Notes: generated by a model not told the origin, from the letters alone. Numbered from the stretch's first letter, positions 28,890-38,790 are shown. The stretch is 64,000 nucleotides of DNA from a virus (IMGVR_UViG_3300021964_007119:1-64000); one strand, 5' to 3'. Program-made: numbers and translations.

Positions 28890-30244
28890 TAGAAGTTAAT
28901 TCCTTGTCTTACAAATTGTTGTGCAAATTTTAAGTTTTCAGAACCCTCTGATACATTATAATCTGGTATTACTGTAAACAAGTTTGGTCTGTAAATAGTA
29001 AATCCTCTTTTTGTGTTATTCAAGTTAAAATTTAAATTAAATTCTACACTATATAGTCCACCAAATCTTTTGTGGTCAGTTGGGATTGGTATTGTTCCTG
29101 TTGTTCCATTACCATTAAATTTTTGTTTTGACTCTGATACAAACTTATCATTACTTACTAAATCAATACCATATAATTTAACTAAAAGTTCTGGTTGTAA
29201 AAATTTTATTTTATCCAAATCTGATATTGTTGTATTTATTTTAAATGGAAAACCAACTACATTAGCTGTCTTATAACCCATTATAAAAGCTCCGTCAAAA
29301 AGTTTAAGTCCACTATCTTCTTTAACTTCTAGTGCTATATCTCTAAGTTTTCTATTATTATCTTGATTCGAATCAATTCCTAATTCATTGAAAGTATCTA
29401 TAAAATTAATATCGTTTGACCCTTCTTGGTCTCCACGATTAATATACGCTCCACCACCAGGCCCATAGTTTGTATTTGCTCCCTTATTACCTATTGTTAT
29501 TTGGAATCCATCATTTTCTACTGATAAAGATTCTAAATCCATAATTTCAAACGCATCATTAATAACAAAATTACCACCAACCATACTATTGTCTAATTGA
29601 ATAGAACTATCAGTTCCAAGTGTAAATTGATTTGAATAATTTGAATTTGGATTATCAAAGTTTACTATATCTTCAGTTGTATTAGCATAAGTTACAATTT
29701 CTTGTTCTGTTAGGGAATTGAATTGTTTTTTATATTCTTCATTTTTTATCGGTAAAGTTGCTAATCTTATTTCCTTTTTACTATTTGATATTTGGTGAAC
29801 ATAGTATTTATAGTCTATTTCTCGTAGTGGTTTTCCTGTTGTTCTTTCAACAACACTACCATCAATCAATACATCATACTCACCAGTATAAATTTCGTTA
29901 TTTTGATTTACTAAAACTGATTCACTACTTCCGGCTACCTCTCTTAAAAAATTAAATTGTATTTCATAATCTCCTGAAAAATAACCATTTCTTCTCATTA
30001 TTATTCCTGGATTTATTTTAAACTCACCACTTTTATCAATGTATTTATTTATTTCATTAAGCCTTATGGAATCCAATAATGTTCCGTTGGTGTTAAAAAT
30101 GTTCATTTCAATATAATCTCTTGATGATTTACCAAATTCTGTTCCTTCTTTTTTTCCAAGCGTAGTCTTTCTACCAAGAGAAATTATATCATAATCTGTA
30201 TCTGATATATTTGTTTTATATTTTTTATTTAAAAAGTGTGCCAT
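28889..30244 (-). CDS. Baseplate/tail structural protein
   Basis: 451 residues, Asn/Ile/Lys-rich, mainly beta, with no domain I can name. The N-terminus (MAHFLNKKYKTNISDTDYDI) and location between the 1274-residue protein and the baseplate genes mark it as virion structural. It overlaps its downstream gene by one base and lies 2 nt from its upstream gene. Confidence 0.75.
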   Translation of the reverse strand: MAHFLNKKYKTNISDTDYDIISLGRKTTLGKKEGTEFGKSSRDYIEMNIFNTNGTLLDSIRLNEINKYIDKSGEFKINPGIIMRRNGYFSGDYEIQFNFLREVAGSSESVLVNQNNEIYTGEYDVLIDGSVVERTTGKPLREIDYKYYVHQISNSKKEIRLATLPIKNEEYKKQFNSLTEQEIVTYANTTEDIVNFDNPNSNYSNQFTLGTDSSIQLDNSMVGGNFVINDAFEIMDLESLSVENDGFQITIGNKGANTNYGPGGGAYINRGDQEGSNDINFIDTFNELGIDSNQDNNRKLRDIALEVKEDSGLKLFDGAFIMGYKTANVVGFPFKINTTISDLDKIKFLQPELLVKLYGIDLVSNDKFVSESKQKFNGNGTTGTIPIPTDHKRFGGLYSVEFNLNFNLNNTKRGFTIYRPNLFTVIPDYNVSEGSENLKFAQQFVRQGINF

Positions 30245-30246
30245 AA

Positions 30247-30996
30247 TTAACCTGCATTATAAATCATTGGTGAACCTAATGGAATAGAATCTAAATCTTC
30301 TCTTTCAACTACTAAAATTTCTAATTCAATGTATAGAGACAAAAGTGTTCCCACATAAGAATTAAGAATTTCTTGTGTTGGAAATTGTCTTCTAACATTA
30401 TTTTCTAAATAATAAACTTGTAAATAATTATCAATTTTCTCTTCGTCGGTACTGACTAAAACTTCATTCCAACCATTTGGTGCTATTATATCACCATTAA
30501 CTAAATCAATTGTGTATCCGTTAGTTCTTTCATCTGGAGTTTTTCTTGATGGTGTTAATAGTGTTGGTGTTACTATTGTTCCATCATCATCTACATTTTG
30601 AAATAATCTTGGTTCTAATACATTGTCTTGTGGTTGATTAGCTAATCTAATGGTAGGTAATGATGTTGGTTGATTTACTAACTCATCTATTCTTGTATCA
30701 ATTGTTAAATTAAATTTTTCACCAGATGAATAAACTGGATATTGATTTGGTTTGATAATATTTTGGTCTTCTCTATCTAATCCAGCTCTTTTAAATGGTT
30801 CTTTTAATCTAACTTCATCATTAATATTTTCGAAACTTAACAAAGTCCCGTTTTCGTCAATTATATGATTTCTTATTTCATTATCAATTTGGTCTTGTTG
30901 AGCTTCATCAAGATATAAATTATATTCATCTTGTCTGGCTTTTTTTCTATCTTGATACCATTGATAGTTTTCTAATTCTTCTCGTGTGTAAGGCAC
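30247..30996 (-). CDS. Baseplate/tail structural protein
   Basis: 249 residues; helical charged N-terminus (YQWYQDRKKARQDEYNLYLD), then beta-rich. No family recognised. Spaced 2 and 4 nt from its neighbours in the baseplate operon. Confidence 0.7.
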   Translation of the reverse strand: MPYTREELENYQWYQDRKKARQDEYNLYLDEAQQDQIDNEIRNHIIDENGTLLSFENINDEVRLKEPFKRAGLDREDQNIIKPNQYPVYSSGEKFNLTIDTRIDELVNQPTSLPTIRLANQPQDNVLEPRLFQNVDDDGTIVTPTLLTPSRKTPDERTNGYTIDLVNGDIIAPNGWNEVLVSTDEEKIDNYLQVYYLENNVRRQFPTQEILNSYVGTLLSLYIELEILVVEREDLDSIPLGSPMIYNAG

Positions 30997-31000
30997 TTGT

Positions 31001-32101
31001 TTACCTCGTTACTTTAAATATGTGGTCATTGTCTACAATATGTTCTACTCTTGTGTTTCCACTACCACTAACTACCTTGTAAAGAAAACGATAATGTCTT
31101 TCTGGTTGAAATGCGTTTAAATCTAATCTGAAAAAGTTTCCAGTTCCATCACAACTTAAGTAAGAACCTGTTGAAAATGGAATAATAACATCTTCTGTCA
31201 AAGCATCTCTAACTGAATATTGACTTTGACTTGGAATAAATTTCACAGTTAAATTTTGTGAACTTGTTGAATAAGTTCTTGTTGGAAATCTTTCACGACC
31301 ATATACTCTAAATTTAACTTTTGATTTTTCTTTATATTCTTCTCTTAAACCTGACATATAAACCATAACTTCATCAACATCATCTGCGTCCAATGTAGAT
31401 AGTGAACCAGTATTAAATACTGAATCATCATATTCTACTTCTAACTTTGGTGGATAAATTGTATGTGTGTCTCTTGAAAAGAATGCAAAATGTCCAAGTC
31501 TATTCGTACTTCCCTCGTCTAATGAAGATGATGTATTACCTACACTACCAGAGCGTTTTACCATAAATCCTTCGTTTGCTATAGAACCACTTAACCATAG
31601 TTTAGTGATGTCAGTTACATCCATTCTCATATCGGTTGTTTCGTGATTAAACGATTGTGATGCTTCATATTGATTAAACCAAGTTCCACCAGTATTGTTT
31701 GAACCACTAATCCATTGTGTTCCAGTTGTTTCTCCGTCACGATATCTCCAAGAACAACCATCAGTAGTTGCTGGTTGGTCGAAGAATCTACCATCACCTT
31801 GAACCCAAGACTGACTTACTGGATAAGCAAATAATAATTGACTTGTTGTTAATTCTTTTGAGTTAGCGTCATATAAATTTAAATAATATCTTGCATTTTC
31901 AGGAATAATTCCTGCTACAATTGATGACGATATATCTGCTAAATCAAACTTTATTAAAGCTCTTGAAACATTTACAACCGAACCATCGGCGTTCATATCT
32001 TTACGAACTTCTAATATTTCATCTAACCCAGTATTTCTACTTTGAGTAGCACTACCTTCGTATAGTGTTGAATCTTTTTCTGCAAATGAAAAGAAATGCA
32101 T
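31001..32101 (-). CDS. Virion protein with DNRLRE-like domain
   Basis: 366 residues. The opening FAEKDSTLYEGSATQSRNTG, followed by LIKFDLADISSSI and later VTDITKLWLSGSIANEG, matches the DNRLRE beta-sandwich pattern found on surface and fibre proteins. Two nucleotides from the gp6-like gene. Probably a tail appendage or adhesion protein. Confidence 0.75.
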   Translation of the reverse strand: MHFFSFAEKDSTLYEGSATQSRNTGLDEILEVRKDMNADGSVVNVSRALIKFDLADISSSIVAGIIPENARYYLNLYDANSKELTTSQLLFAYPVSQSWVQGDGRFFDQPATTDGCSWRYRDGETTGTQWISGSNNTGGTWFNQYEASQSFNHETTDMRMDVTDITKLWLSGSIANEGFMVKRSGSVGNTSSSLDEGSTNRLGHFAFFSRDTHTIYPPKLEVEYDDSVFNTGSLSTLDADDVDEVMVYMSGLREEYKEKSKVKFRVYGRERFPTRTYSTSSQNLTVKFIPSQSQYSVRDALTEDVIIPFSTGSYLSCDGTGNFFRLDLNAFQPERHYRFLYKVVSGSGNTRVEHIVDNDHIFKVTR

Positions 32102-32103
32102 TA

Positions 32104-34071
32104 TTAGTATCCTCCTTGATTAGTGTTTGTTCCAACGACTTCTCCACGAATATCTTTTAGTGGAAACTTAAGTTCAAATATACTTGGGTCTAATGATGGA
32201 TATAGAATCCCATTTTTTAGGGCTGTATCAACATCATATCCATTACCACTATATCCTTCTGATGTTTCAAATTTATTTACTATTTTAATATCAGTTACTG
32301 AAGCTACACCATCTACTAATGATATTTCGTATCCTAAATCACTCAATACTATTGGTTGATTTATTTGCCAATTATCAATATTAAAAAATTCTGATACTCT
32401 TTCATTTGCTAAACCAAGAACTTGTTCTTGTGAGAAGTTTGATTTGGTAATGATTTTATATTGAACACCTATGTTAATTATGTATCCGTTTTTAATATTT
32501 ACTGCGTCAGTAATTGGTCTAAATCTTGTTAAGTAAGTTTTTAAATTTTGTTTTACTGCATCATTTACAAGTGATAACTTTCTATTAGAGTTATACCCCA
32601 ATACATATAGGTTTAATGCTAATGGATTAGGTATTCTGTTTTGTATTTCTGAAAGTGGTTTACCAACATCTTCTTGTGTTATTTCATAACTTGATTGTGG
32701 TGTTCCACTTAGTTGGTCATCTTGAACTATATAAGCTTTTGCAATGTTTCCATATTTGTCAGGTAATGCATAAGTTCTAATGATATAATCTTCTTTAGTA
32801 ACTGCTCTACCTTGAGCTTGAAAATAAGCTTTAATATTTTCTCTCAACTCGTCAACACTTTCTGCACCAAGACCACCTGACGATGCTTCTGGATTAGAAA
32901 TTCTAACTGATTGTTTTACGGTATCTAATGTTGATTGACTTAAGTTAGTAGAATCTATTTCTAATGTGATACCAGCAATCTTATTAATTTCATCAACACC
33001 AACATTGTCTTGAATACCACCACCATATTGATAAGTAATTGATAGTGTTGTGTTGGAAGGTGCTAACCCGTAAGTTTTTGTTTTTAAAAAATTACTTGGG
33101 TCAAATGTTTCATAAATTTTTGAAGGACTATCTGGTAGATTAGAACCAACATTATCAGGATTTGGAATAATGTCTTCATCTGCATTATCACTAACACCGG
33201 CTCCAAATCGTAATTCTGTTTTTCCATCTGGTCTTCTGTAAGTTGTAAATCTTCTTGATACTCTTTTTAATTTTAATAGATAAGGAACATCATCTGAGTA
33301 TTGTGCTAATCCTGGGTCATTGTTTGAATTATTTTCTACTTCATCAAATACTGTATCTTGTGCTAAAGAATCAACTTCGTTCCAATTGTTTCCGTCTGAA
33401 TCTACTACACTTATAATGTCTATGATACTAGTGTTTGATAATTTAATTCTTGAATATTTTTTAGCACTTGTAAAAGTAAAATCTTCACTTGTAATAGCAC
33501 CACTTTGTGCTTGAACTTGTTTTTTTAACAAATAAAATGTTGGTGAATCATTACTATCGGTTTCAAATACCGTAGTAACTCTTGGTGAAGAAGTTGTGTT
33601 GTTGTATCTAAAATCACAACCTTGTATTGTTCTGAAAGTTACTCCGTCTGATGTTTCAACGCGAGCTCCTACTGGAATATTTAATGCATAATCATAATCG
33701 GGTTCTATACTAGATGCTGTTCCTTTTGCTGGAACTAATTGAAATATGTCTAGTGTTACTTGTGAAGGAGCAGTTAATCTTGGTTTATATCCAAATGTTT
33801 GAGCCATTGAATATAAAGTTCTTAATTCTTCCGAATATCCTAATAAAGATTCTTTGAATTGTGAATCAACATAATATGACATAACATCACCAACATAAGA
33901 TGCCATTTCAATAAACATCATACCAGGTGATGATTCGTTAAAATCTTTGTAAGTGTTTGGATAATATTGTTTTGAAAACTCAATCAAGTTATTTCTAATT
34001 TGAGAGAAGTCTTTATTTAAATACCTCACTTCTTTATTTACTTTTCCAGTTTTATTACTTCTGTATGCCAT
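32104..34071 (-). CDS. 6: Baseplate wedge protein gp6-like (Baseplate_J)
   Basis: 655 residues, equal in length to T4 gp6 (660). The N-terminal FKESLLGYSEELRTLYSMAQ, the central SNPEASSGGLGAESVDELRE-like stretch, KAYFQAQGRAVTKEDYI and the late LSDLGYEISLVDGVASVTDI are the signatures of the Baseplate_J/gp6 family. gp6 joins neighbouring wedges and forms the inner ring of the baseplate. It directly follows the gp25-like gene, the order used in T4 relatives. Confidence 0.92.
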   Translation of the reverse strand: MAYRSNKTGKVNKEVRYLNKDFSQIRNNLIEFSKQYYPNTYKDFNESSPGMMFIEMASYVGDVMSYYVDSQFKESLLGYSEELRTLYSMAQTFGYKPRLTAPSQVTLDIFQLVPAKGTASSIEPDYDYALNIPVGARVETSDGVTFRTIQGCDFRYNNTTSSPRVTTVFETDSNDSPTFYLLKKQVQAQSGAITSEDFTFTSAKKYSRIKLSNTSIIDIISVVDSDGNNWNEVDSLAQDTVFDEVENNSNNDPGLAQYSDDVPYLLKLKRVSRRFTTYRRPDGKTELRFGAGVSDNADEDIIPNPDNVGSNLPDSPSKIYETFDPSNFLKTKTYGLAPSNTTLSITYQYGGGIQDNVGVDEINKIAGITLEIDSTNLSQSTLDTVKQSVRISNPEASSGGLGAESVDELRENIKAYFQAQGRAVTKEDYIIRTYALPDKYGNIAKAYIVQDDQLSGTPQSSYEITQEDVGKPLSEIQNRIPNPLALNLYVLGYNSNRKLSLVNDAVKQNLKTYLTRFRPITDAVNIKNGYIINIGVQYKIITKSNFSQEQVLGLANERVSEFFNIDNWQINQPIVLSDLGYEISLVDGVASVTDIKIVNKFETSEGYSGNGYDVDTALKNGILYPSLDPSIFELKFPLKDIRGEVVGTNTNQGGY

Positions 34072-34080
34072 TATTTACTC

Positions 34081-34524
34081 CTAATATCCACCACTAGTTG
34101 TTGTTGACTCTGATGTAGTGTCAAAATTTAATGTGATAGAATTAAATCTATTTGGTTCATAGTTTAAAGAAAAATCAATATCTACTTTTGTTTCTGTTGG
34201 ATTGGTTTCGTTTTGAATTACATCAACTTTCGCTATATCAATGTATGGTAACCAAGTAGACATTGCTTCTTGTATTTCTTGTTTTATTCTTTCGGTTAAA
34301 TCTTCTGTATATTGTTCAAACAATAAATCTCTTAAACGAGAGCCGAAGTTAGGTTGCATTACTCGTTCACCTTTAGCGGTTAGTAAAAGGTTTTTTATGT
34401 TAGAACCCGCTTGTTCTAATGTTGTTTCCGTTTGTGGAAATAAACCTGACTTTCCTCTATTGAAAGGTAGTTTTAAACCGATACGAATATCTGGGTTTAA
34501 ATCATTTTCTCTTGCACTTGCCAT
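34081..34524 (-). CDS. 25: Baseplate wedge protein gp25-like
   Basis: 147 residues. The family signature NLLLTAKGERVMQPNFGSRL followed by LRDLLFEQY is complete, as is the C-terminal FSLNYEPNRFNSITLNFDT. gp25 seeds sheath assembly on the baseplate and binds gp6. It begins on the last base of the preceding gene, with gp6 9 nt downstream. Confidence 0.95.
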   Translation of the reverse strand: MASARENDLNPDIRIGLKLPFNRGKSGLFPQTETTLEQAGSNIKNLLLTAKGERVMQPNFGSRLRDLLFEQYTEDLTERIKQEIQEAMSTWLPYIDIAKVDVIQNETNPTETKVDIDFSLNYEPNRFNSITLNFDTTSESTTTSGGY

Positions 34525-34949
34525 TATTTACCTTTTTTCTTATCTATAGCTTTTATTAAATCTGAATAGTCTCTTGTCAAAGCGTTCTTTAAGTGCTCTG
34601 GAGCTGCTTCTGGATTCATACCCGCACTTTTCATTGTGCTTGCGGCCGCTACTTCTCGTTTAACTTCTTTATTTCCCAAACCACCGCCGTATCCTAACAT
34701 TTCGGTCATACGACTTGTATCAAAAGTTCCCCCGCCTAATGTTGGGTATTCTTCTTGTTGTTGAGCAGTTTCGTTTAGAATTTTATTAAGAACCGAGTTG
34801 TCTGTAAACTTCTGTTCCTTAACTTTTTTCTTAACTACTGGTTTTGTTTTGGGAATATTTGTTTCGTTAATAAGTATATCGGTTATCTGTTTTTTAACCT
34901 CTTGTTTGACAACTTCTTTTATTAATGATACTAATTTATTCGATTTCAT
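34524..34949 (-). CDS. Hypothetical virion-associated protein
   Basis: 141 residues. N-terminal helix (LVSLIKEVVKQEVKKQITDI), Lys/Pro-rich linker, then a Gly-rich middle (TLGGGTFDTSRMTEMLGYGG). The shape resembles small conserved proteins found beside gene 25 in marine T4-like phages. Role unknown, possibly tail assembly. Confidence 0.7.
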   Translation of the reverse strand: MKSNKLVSLIKEVVKQEVKKQITDILINETNIPKTKPVVKKKVKEQKFTDNSVLNKILNETAQQQEEYPTLGGGTFDTSRMTEMLGYGGGLGNKEVKREVAAASTMKSAGMNPEAAPEHLKNALTRDYSDLIKAIDKKKGK

Positions 34950-34957
34950 TTTTACTC

Positions 34958-36214
34958 CTAATCTGTTATGATATCCCTTCTTAAAAAATCTCCTTTTGCA
35001 AATTTACTAATTACTTTTGTAAGTTTACCAAGTGCTATTGCAAAACCAACTGGGTCTGTTGCAGCTTTCGGTGTTGCTTGTTCTAAACCTTTTTGAGCAT
35101 TTTTATATTCATTTTCTAATTTTACAAATTCATCTGTTTTAAGTGTTGGTCTTAAATTTGTTATTTGTCCTAAAGTTTTACTTGGGTCAATTTTTATATT
35201 GTTTAACTTTTGTTGTAATTGTTTTAGTTCTTCAAATTCTTTTTGTGGAACATTACCAAGTTTTTTAATTTCTTCAATACACTTTTGAATTTCTCTTTTT
35301 ACAGCTTCAATAGGGCCGTTTCTTAAATTATCTAAAATCTTTTTGGTTTCACCAGTAAATATTGTTCCGTCTTTTTGATTATGTTTTATTTCAACATTTT
35401 TTCCAATAACTTCATTAAGTTCTCCTGATTGTTGTCTAAGAACTTGTTTGGCGTTTAAAACAATATAATCGGCATCCAACACAATTACTGAACCTTTAGT
35501 ATAAATATCACTTAAATCTGGATTTGGATTTTTTATTTCTTGACTACTACCTCTACCTTGAACATAAATTGAAGCTTCATCTTTTTCTAAATCGTGTTTT
35601 ACTGGTTCATTTACTTCAAGTTCTTCGGTGTTGTGTCCGGCTACTATTTGAACACTTGGAACTAAATCGTTTTCACCAATTTTTATAGAACTAGCATATC
35701 TACCAGTTAAAACTAAATCACCACGATTAGCTTCTATGTTTCTTTGATATCTAAAATCTTCATCTGTTGTTTGTATAGAAATTTTTGTGTTGTTTCTATC
35801 ACTTAGTCCTGTTTTAATATTATTGTTTGGATTGTTTTTTATATTGATAATATCACTATAATAAGTTTGTCCAAAATAATTTACACATACAACATTTTCA
35901 CCAACAACAGGATATCTTTTTATTTGTGTATCTATTGGCAGTATGTGGACACCATCACCTAAAATTTGTTGGTCTTTATTGTTACACCAACTTCCTTTTA
36001 TAGCTCCGTAATATTTGTAGTTTGGTTTTCCATTAGATTTTTTTGGAAGTTTATTTTTATCTAGTAAAACTTCTTTTACTTCTAGTGGTTCAAGTTCATA
36101 AAAATCATATTCTCTTGAATCCATTATTCTATGAATATCAGAGTGAATTCTTTGAACTTGTGAATTACCAAAACTTGTTATGTTTGATGATTTGGTTTTT
36201 CTTCTTTCGGCCAT
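34958..36214 (-). CDS. 5: Baseplate hub/spike gp5-like protein
   Basis: 418 residues. Around 75-130 an OB-like segment (GDGVHILPIDTQIKRYPVVG, then GENVVCVNYFGQTYYSDII) resembles the N-terminal domain of gp5-type hub proteins. The segment 165-250 is beta-rich (GDLVLTGRYASSIKIGEND). The C-terminal 150 residues are coiled coil. No lysozyme domain, as in marine relatives. A central spike or hub role is inferred from this and the gp25/gp6 neighbours. Confidence 0.65.
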   Translation of the reverse strand: MAERRKTKSSNITSFGNSQVQRIHSDIHRIMDSREYDFYELEPLEVKEVLLDKNKLPKKSNGKPNYKYYGAIKGSWCNNKDQQILGDGVHILPIDTQIKRYPVVGENVVCVNYFGQTYYSDIINIKNNPNNNIKTGLSDRNNTKISIQTTDEDFRYQRNIEANRGDLVLTGRYASSIKIGENDLVPSVQIVAGHNTEELEVNEPVKHDLEKDEASIYVQGRGSSQEIKNPNPDLSDIYTKGSVIVLDADYIVLNAKQVLRQQSGELNEVIGKNVEIKHNQKDGTIFTGETKKILDNLRNGPIEAVKREIQKCIEEIKKLGNVPQKEFEELKQLQQKLNNIKIDPSKTLGQITNLRPTLKTDEFVKLENEYKNAQKGLEQATPKAATDPVGFAIALGKLTKVISKFAKGDFLRRDIITD

Positions 36215-36215
36215 T

Positions 36216-36605
36216 TTATTGTTTAGATTCTATATCTTTTCTAATTTTATCAGATGTTTCTTGCAAATCTTTTGTATCGTGTTCTAATATAGTGTTCATA
36301 ATATCTTGTTTTTCTATTTCAGATAAACCAAATTCACTTTCTGCTTCACCCTTACTTTCTGCAGAAATAATTTTCTGAACAATGTTAGCTAACTTTACTA
36401 ATAACTCATCATTACGAACATTGATTTCTAAATACTCTTTAATCATTGGAACTATCTGAACAGCTGTATCTCCGTCTTTAATCATAGAAGTAATGTTCTT
36501 AGTTAAGACATCTAATTGTTTTCTGTTGTAGTTTTGATTTTCGTAAATATCTTGAAACAACGACGATAATGACTTTCCTTTAAATATTTCATAATCGTTT
36601 GACAT
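36216..36605 (-). CDS. Helical hypothetical protein at head of baseplate operon
   Basis: 129 residues, nearly all helix, acidic (SAESKGEAESEFGLSEIEKQ). Spaced 1 nt from the gp5-like gene. It is the first gene behind a terminator and an ATATTTAT motif, so it opens the tail operon. Perhaps a hub assembly factor. Confidence 0.75.
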   Translation of the reverse strand: MSNDYEIFKGKSLSSLFQDIYENQNYNRKQLDVLTKNITSMIKDGDTAVQIVPMIKEYLEINVRNDELLVKLANIVQKIISAESKGEAESEFGLSEIEKQDIMNTILEHDTKDLQETSDKIRKDIESKQ

Positions 36606-36622
36606 AATATAATCCTTTAACT

Positions 36623-36630
36623 ATAAATAT
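36623..36630 (-). promoter_or_regulatory. ATATTTAT motif, putative late promoter of the tail operon
   Basis: Minus strand CATATATTTATAGTTAAAGG, 17 nt before ATG at 36605, immediately after the terminator at 36639-36675. The AAAGG could serve as ribosome binding site. Confidence 0.55.
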
Positions 36631-36638
36631 ATGGAAAC

Positions 36639-36675
36639 AAAAAAAGGGAACAAAATAAATTAATACTCTGTCCCC
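36639..36675 (-). terminator. Rho-independent terminator
   Basis: GGGGACA pairs with TGTTCCC (7 bp, one G-T) around a 16-nt AT loop, followed by seven T on the minus strand. It separates the membrane-protein gene from the tail operon. Confidence 0.8.
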
Positions 36676-36725
36676 CTTTTCAGTTTAAGTAATATGTAGG
36701 AAATATTACTTATTATTTCGCGTTC

Positions 36726-36947
36726 CTACTTACGAATTAGACCTAATAATATCACTAATGTGATGAAACCAGCAAAACCGCTTTCACCAAACATATTAAC
36801 AAGTGACATTAAATTAGCTATAACATCTAACCCAAATAATCCGCCTTGGAATATAATTCCTGCAACGGCACCCAGGCCAATAAGAGAAATAAGAACTGAC
36901 ATTAAGTCGTCTACATATCCCTTTATTAATTTAATGATGTCTTTCAT
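36726..36947 (-). CDS. Small membrane protein
   Basis: 73 residues with two hydrophobic segments (VLISLIGLGAVAGIIFQGGL and FAGFITLVILLGLI) split by a short acidic loop. The start at 36947 is set by GGAGG at ideal spacing; an upstream ATG would add residues across it. A holin-like or inner-membrane role is possible by size and topology but not demonstrated. The short gap to the sigma gene contains a hairpin. Confidence 0.75.
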   Translation of the reverse strand: MKDIIKLIKGYVDDLMSVLISLIGLGAVAGIIFQGGLFGLDVIANLMSLVNMFGESGFAGFITLVILLGLIRK

Positions 36948-36977
36948 AGTTTGTTTCCTCCGTATTGTGAACAAATA

Positions 36978-36997
36978 TACCCCACATACGCGGGGTA
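36978..36997 (-). terminator. Hairpin behind the sigma factor gene
   Basis: TACCCC and GGGGTA form a 6-bp stem with an 8-nt loop, followed on the minus strand by TATTTGTT. Weak terminator or 5' leader structure of the membrane-protein gene. Confidence 0.35.
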
Positions 36998-37021
36998 ATC
37001 CTAAATAACTATCTATATTTA

Positions 37022-37738
37022 TTAGTTATGAATAACAAAAGACCCAGTGGTCTTTGTGTCAATGAATCCATTTACTTGAAATTCCTTGTAAATACCTTTC
37101 TGATACTTTTTCATTACATTGATAACTCGTGTAATGTGTTGTGTGTTTGATTGTGTCATTTCTCTAATTAAGATGTATAGAGCTTTTTTATTAAACAATT
37201 CTATATTACCTTTGATTCTAAAAATATGTAATACTGCATCAGCAACTCTTACATCTTTTTGTCGTCTAAATATTACATTCATATTGTTATCCCAATACTC
37301 TAACATCTGTTGAACAAATTCATTAAACTCTTGGTTTGTATTTTTTTGAGAAATCTCTGTTTGAATACTTCTATCCCAATCCATAACATCAATCTTGTCG
37401 TGTGTTTTCATTTTTTTATAATTGTTGTTGTTATGTAGGATTAAATAATTTTTAGCTACGATACTAAAATATGAAAATGCTTTTCCTTTACCTGATGTAA
37501 ACTTATGCATATTCATAACTAAAAAACTTACTACTTCATTTTTAACTTCTTCTGATGAAACATCAAAATAATAAAACTTAAATGTGTGAATTATGTTTTC
37601 ACATAATTTATCAAAAGCATCTTTTATGTGGTCGTTGTATATTCTATTTCTCATAGCAGGTCTTTCTTCGTTGTTATAACGAATAATTGCTTTTTCTGTT
37701 ACATCTGTAAAGTAATAATTTTTTCTCTTACGGCCCAT
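37022..37738 (-). CDS. 55: Late-transcription sigma factor gp55-like
   Basis: 238 residues. The helical stretch NRIYNDHIKDAFDKLCENII and then FTSGKGKAFSYFSIVAKNYL reproduces sigma region 2 as found in T4 gp55, with YLILHNNNNYKKMK following. gp55 lets host RNA polymerase read late promoters together with gp33 and the sliding clamp. The last third is helical and may hold the clamp- or core-binding part. It lies close to the baseplate operon it would control; its own gene is preceded by tightly packed small genes, with no private promoter seen. Confidence 0.88.
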   Translation of the reverse strand: MGRKRKNYYFTDVTEKAIIRYNNEERPAMRNRIYNDHIKDAFDKLCENIIHTFKFYYFDVSSEEVKNEVVSFLVMNMHKFTSGKGKAFSYFSIVAKNYLILHNNNNYKKMKTHDKIDVMDWDRSIQTEISQKNTNQEFNEFVQQMLEYWDNNMNVIFRRQKDVRVADAVLHIFRIKGNIELFNKKALYILIREMTQSNTQHITRVINVMKKYQKGIYKEFQVNGFIDTKTTGSFVIHN

Positions 37739-38005
37739 TTAGTTCTCCTCAGTAATTTCTGTTAATTCCTCAAGTGATTGAACTTCTTGTTTTATTTGTT
37801 CAAACACTTGACCCACCTCATCATCAACTTCAAAGTATCCTTTGTAATCAATCTTTCTAATATTTGTATTTACTTCATTAATCTTATCAATATAATCTTC
37901 AACCCAATCCTCAAGTTGTTCTTGTTTAACCAATAAGTTATAAACTGCATAAATTAATGATACTGAAAGTATTACAAAAAATCCTAATGTTATTTCTAAT
38001 ATCAT
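37739..38005 (-). CDS. Small membrane-anchored coiled-coil protein
   Basis: 88 residues. One N-terminal membrane helix (LGFFVILSVSLIYAVYNLLV), then an acidic coiled coil. It abuts the sigma gene directly and overlaps the HD gene by 4 nt. Function unknown. Confidence 0.75.
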   Translation of the reverse strand: MILEITLGFFVILSVSLIYAVYNLLVKQEQLEDWVEDYIDKINEVNTNIRKIDYKGYFEVDDEVGQVFEQIKQEVQSLEELTEITEEN

Positions 38006-38790
38006 TTTTTATCTCCAAATAATTCATCAAATAAGTCATTAGATATTTTACCAGGTTTATCTTGTAGTTCTACTGGTTTATCATTACTACCTAAAACTTC
38101 TTTGATGTTTTTTATTTTTTCAAATGTTTCTGTTTCTTCTTTTTCAATTGATTCTTTTGTTAAACGACCCTCTATCTGAGCGGCCATCATATCAGCTTGA
38201 TGAAGAATATATTGTATTGTAGAACGAAGTTGAAACTCTGATTTATACGCTACTAAATAACTTTTATTTGCTTCTTCATACATTCCGTCTGTTAATCTGA
38301 TTCCGATAAATTCTTTTTTAGTAATTGGTATATTATAATGTTGTAGTAAAAAGAAAGCTCTATCTGTTACTGACATATATTCACACTTTGGATTGTGTGT
38401 AAATATTTCCCCCATATTCTTTCTTCTCCACTCGTTGTCTTGTGGAATATAATAATCATTTTCTAAATCACCAACTTTACCTAAGTCGTGGTGTAAGGCC
38501 GAAAATACTAATTCTTCATCTGTAAAATCTATTTTACAATTACTTTGTTCCCACAACTCTTTTACTTTTAATGAAAAATCTACTACTCTTAATATATGGT
38601 CTACATAACCACCTAACATTGCGTTATGATAGTGTTCTTTAGCACTTGCGGGAGCCATCATAAATCTATCTTTCATATCTTCATACATCTTTAATACTTT
38701 TTCTTTCCTATCACCAGTAATGTGAAGTTGGATTGTATTAATTAATGAATCATAATTCTGTTGTATTTGTTCTGCTGTAAGTTCTCTCAT
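38002..38790 (-). CDS. HD-domain phosphohydrolase
   Basis: 262 residues from the ATG at 38790, chosen because GGTGG precedes it and it overlaps the upstream stop. HYHNAMLGGYVDHILRVVDF supplies the first metal-binding His, and ALHHDLGKVGD the HD pair near 105. Such domains hydrolyse nucleotides or cyclic nucleotides, for example dNTPase or phosphodiesterase. A nucleotide-pool or signal-molecule role during infection is likely, with the substrate open. Confidence 0.8.
   Translation of the reverse strand: MRELTAEQIQQNYDSLINTIQLHITGDRKEKVLKMYEDMKDRFMMAPASAKEHYHNAMLGGYVDHILRVVDFSLKVKELWEQSNCKIDFTDEELVFSALHHDLGKVGDLENDYYIPQDNEWRRKNMGEIFTHNPKCEYMSVTDRAFFLLQHYNIPITKKEFIGIRLTDGMYEEANKSYLVAYKSEFQLRSTIQYILHQADMMAAQIEGRLTKESIEKEETETFEKIKNIKEVLGSNDKPVELQDKPGKISNDLFDELFGDKK

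Noticed and set aside
35505-35520. ATATTTAT inside the gp5-like gene
   Set aside because: No gene start follows; counted as background for the motif.
37004-37141. ATATTTAT and ATG on the plus strand behind the sigma gene
   Set aside because: The frame is antisense to the sigma gene and looks non-coding; the match is probably chance.
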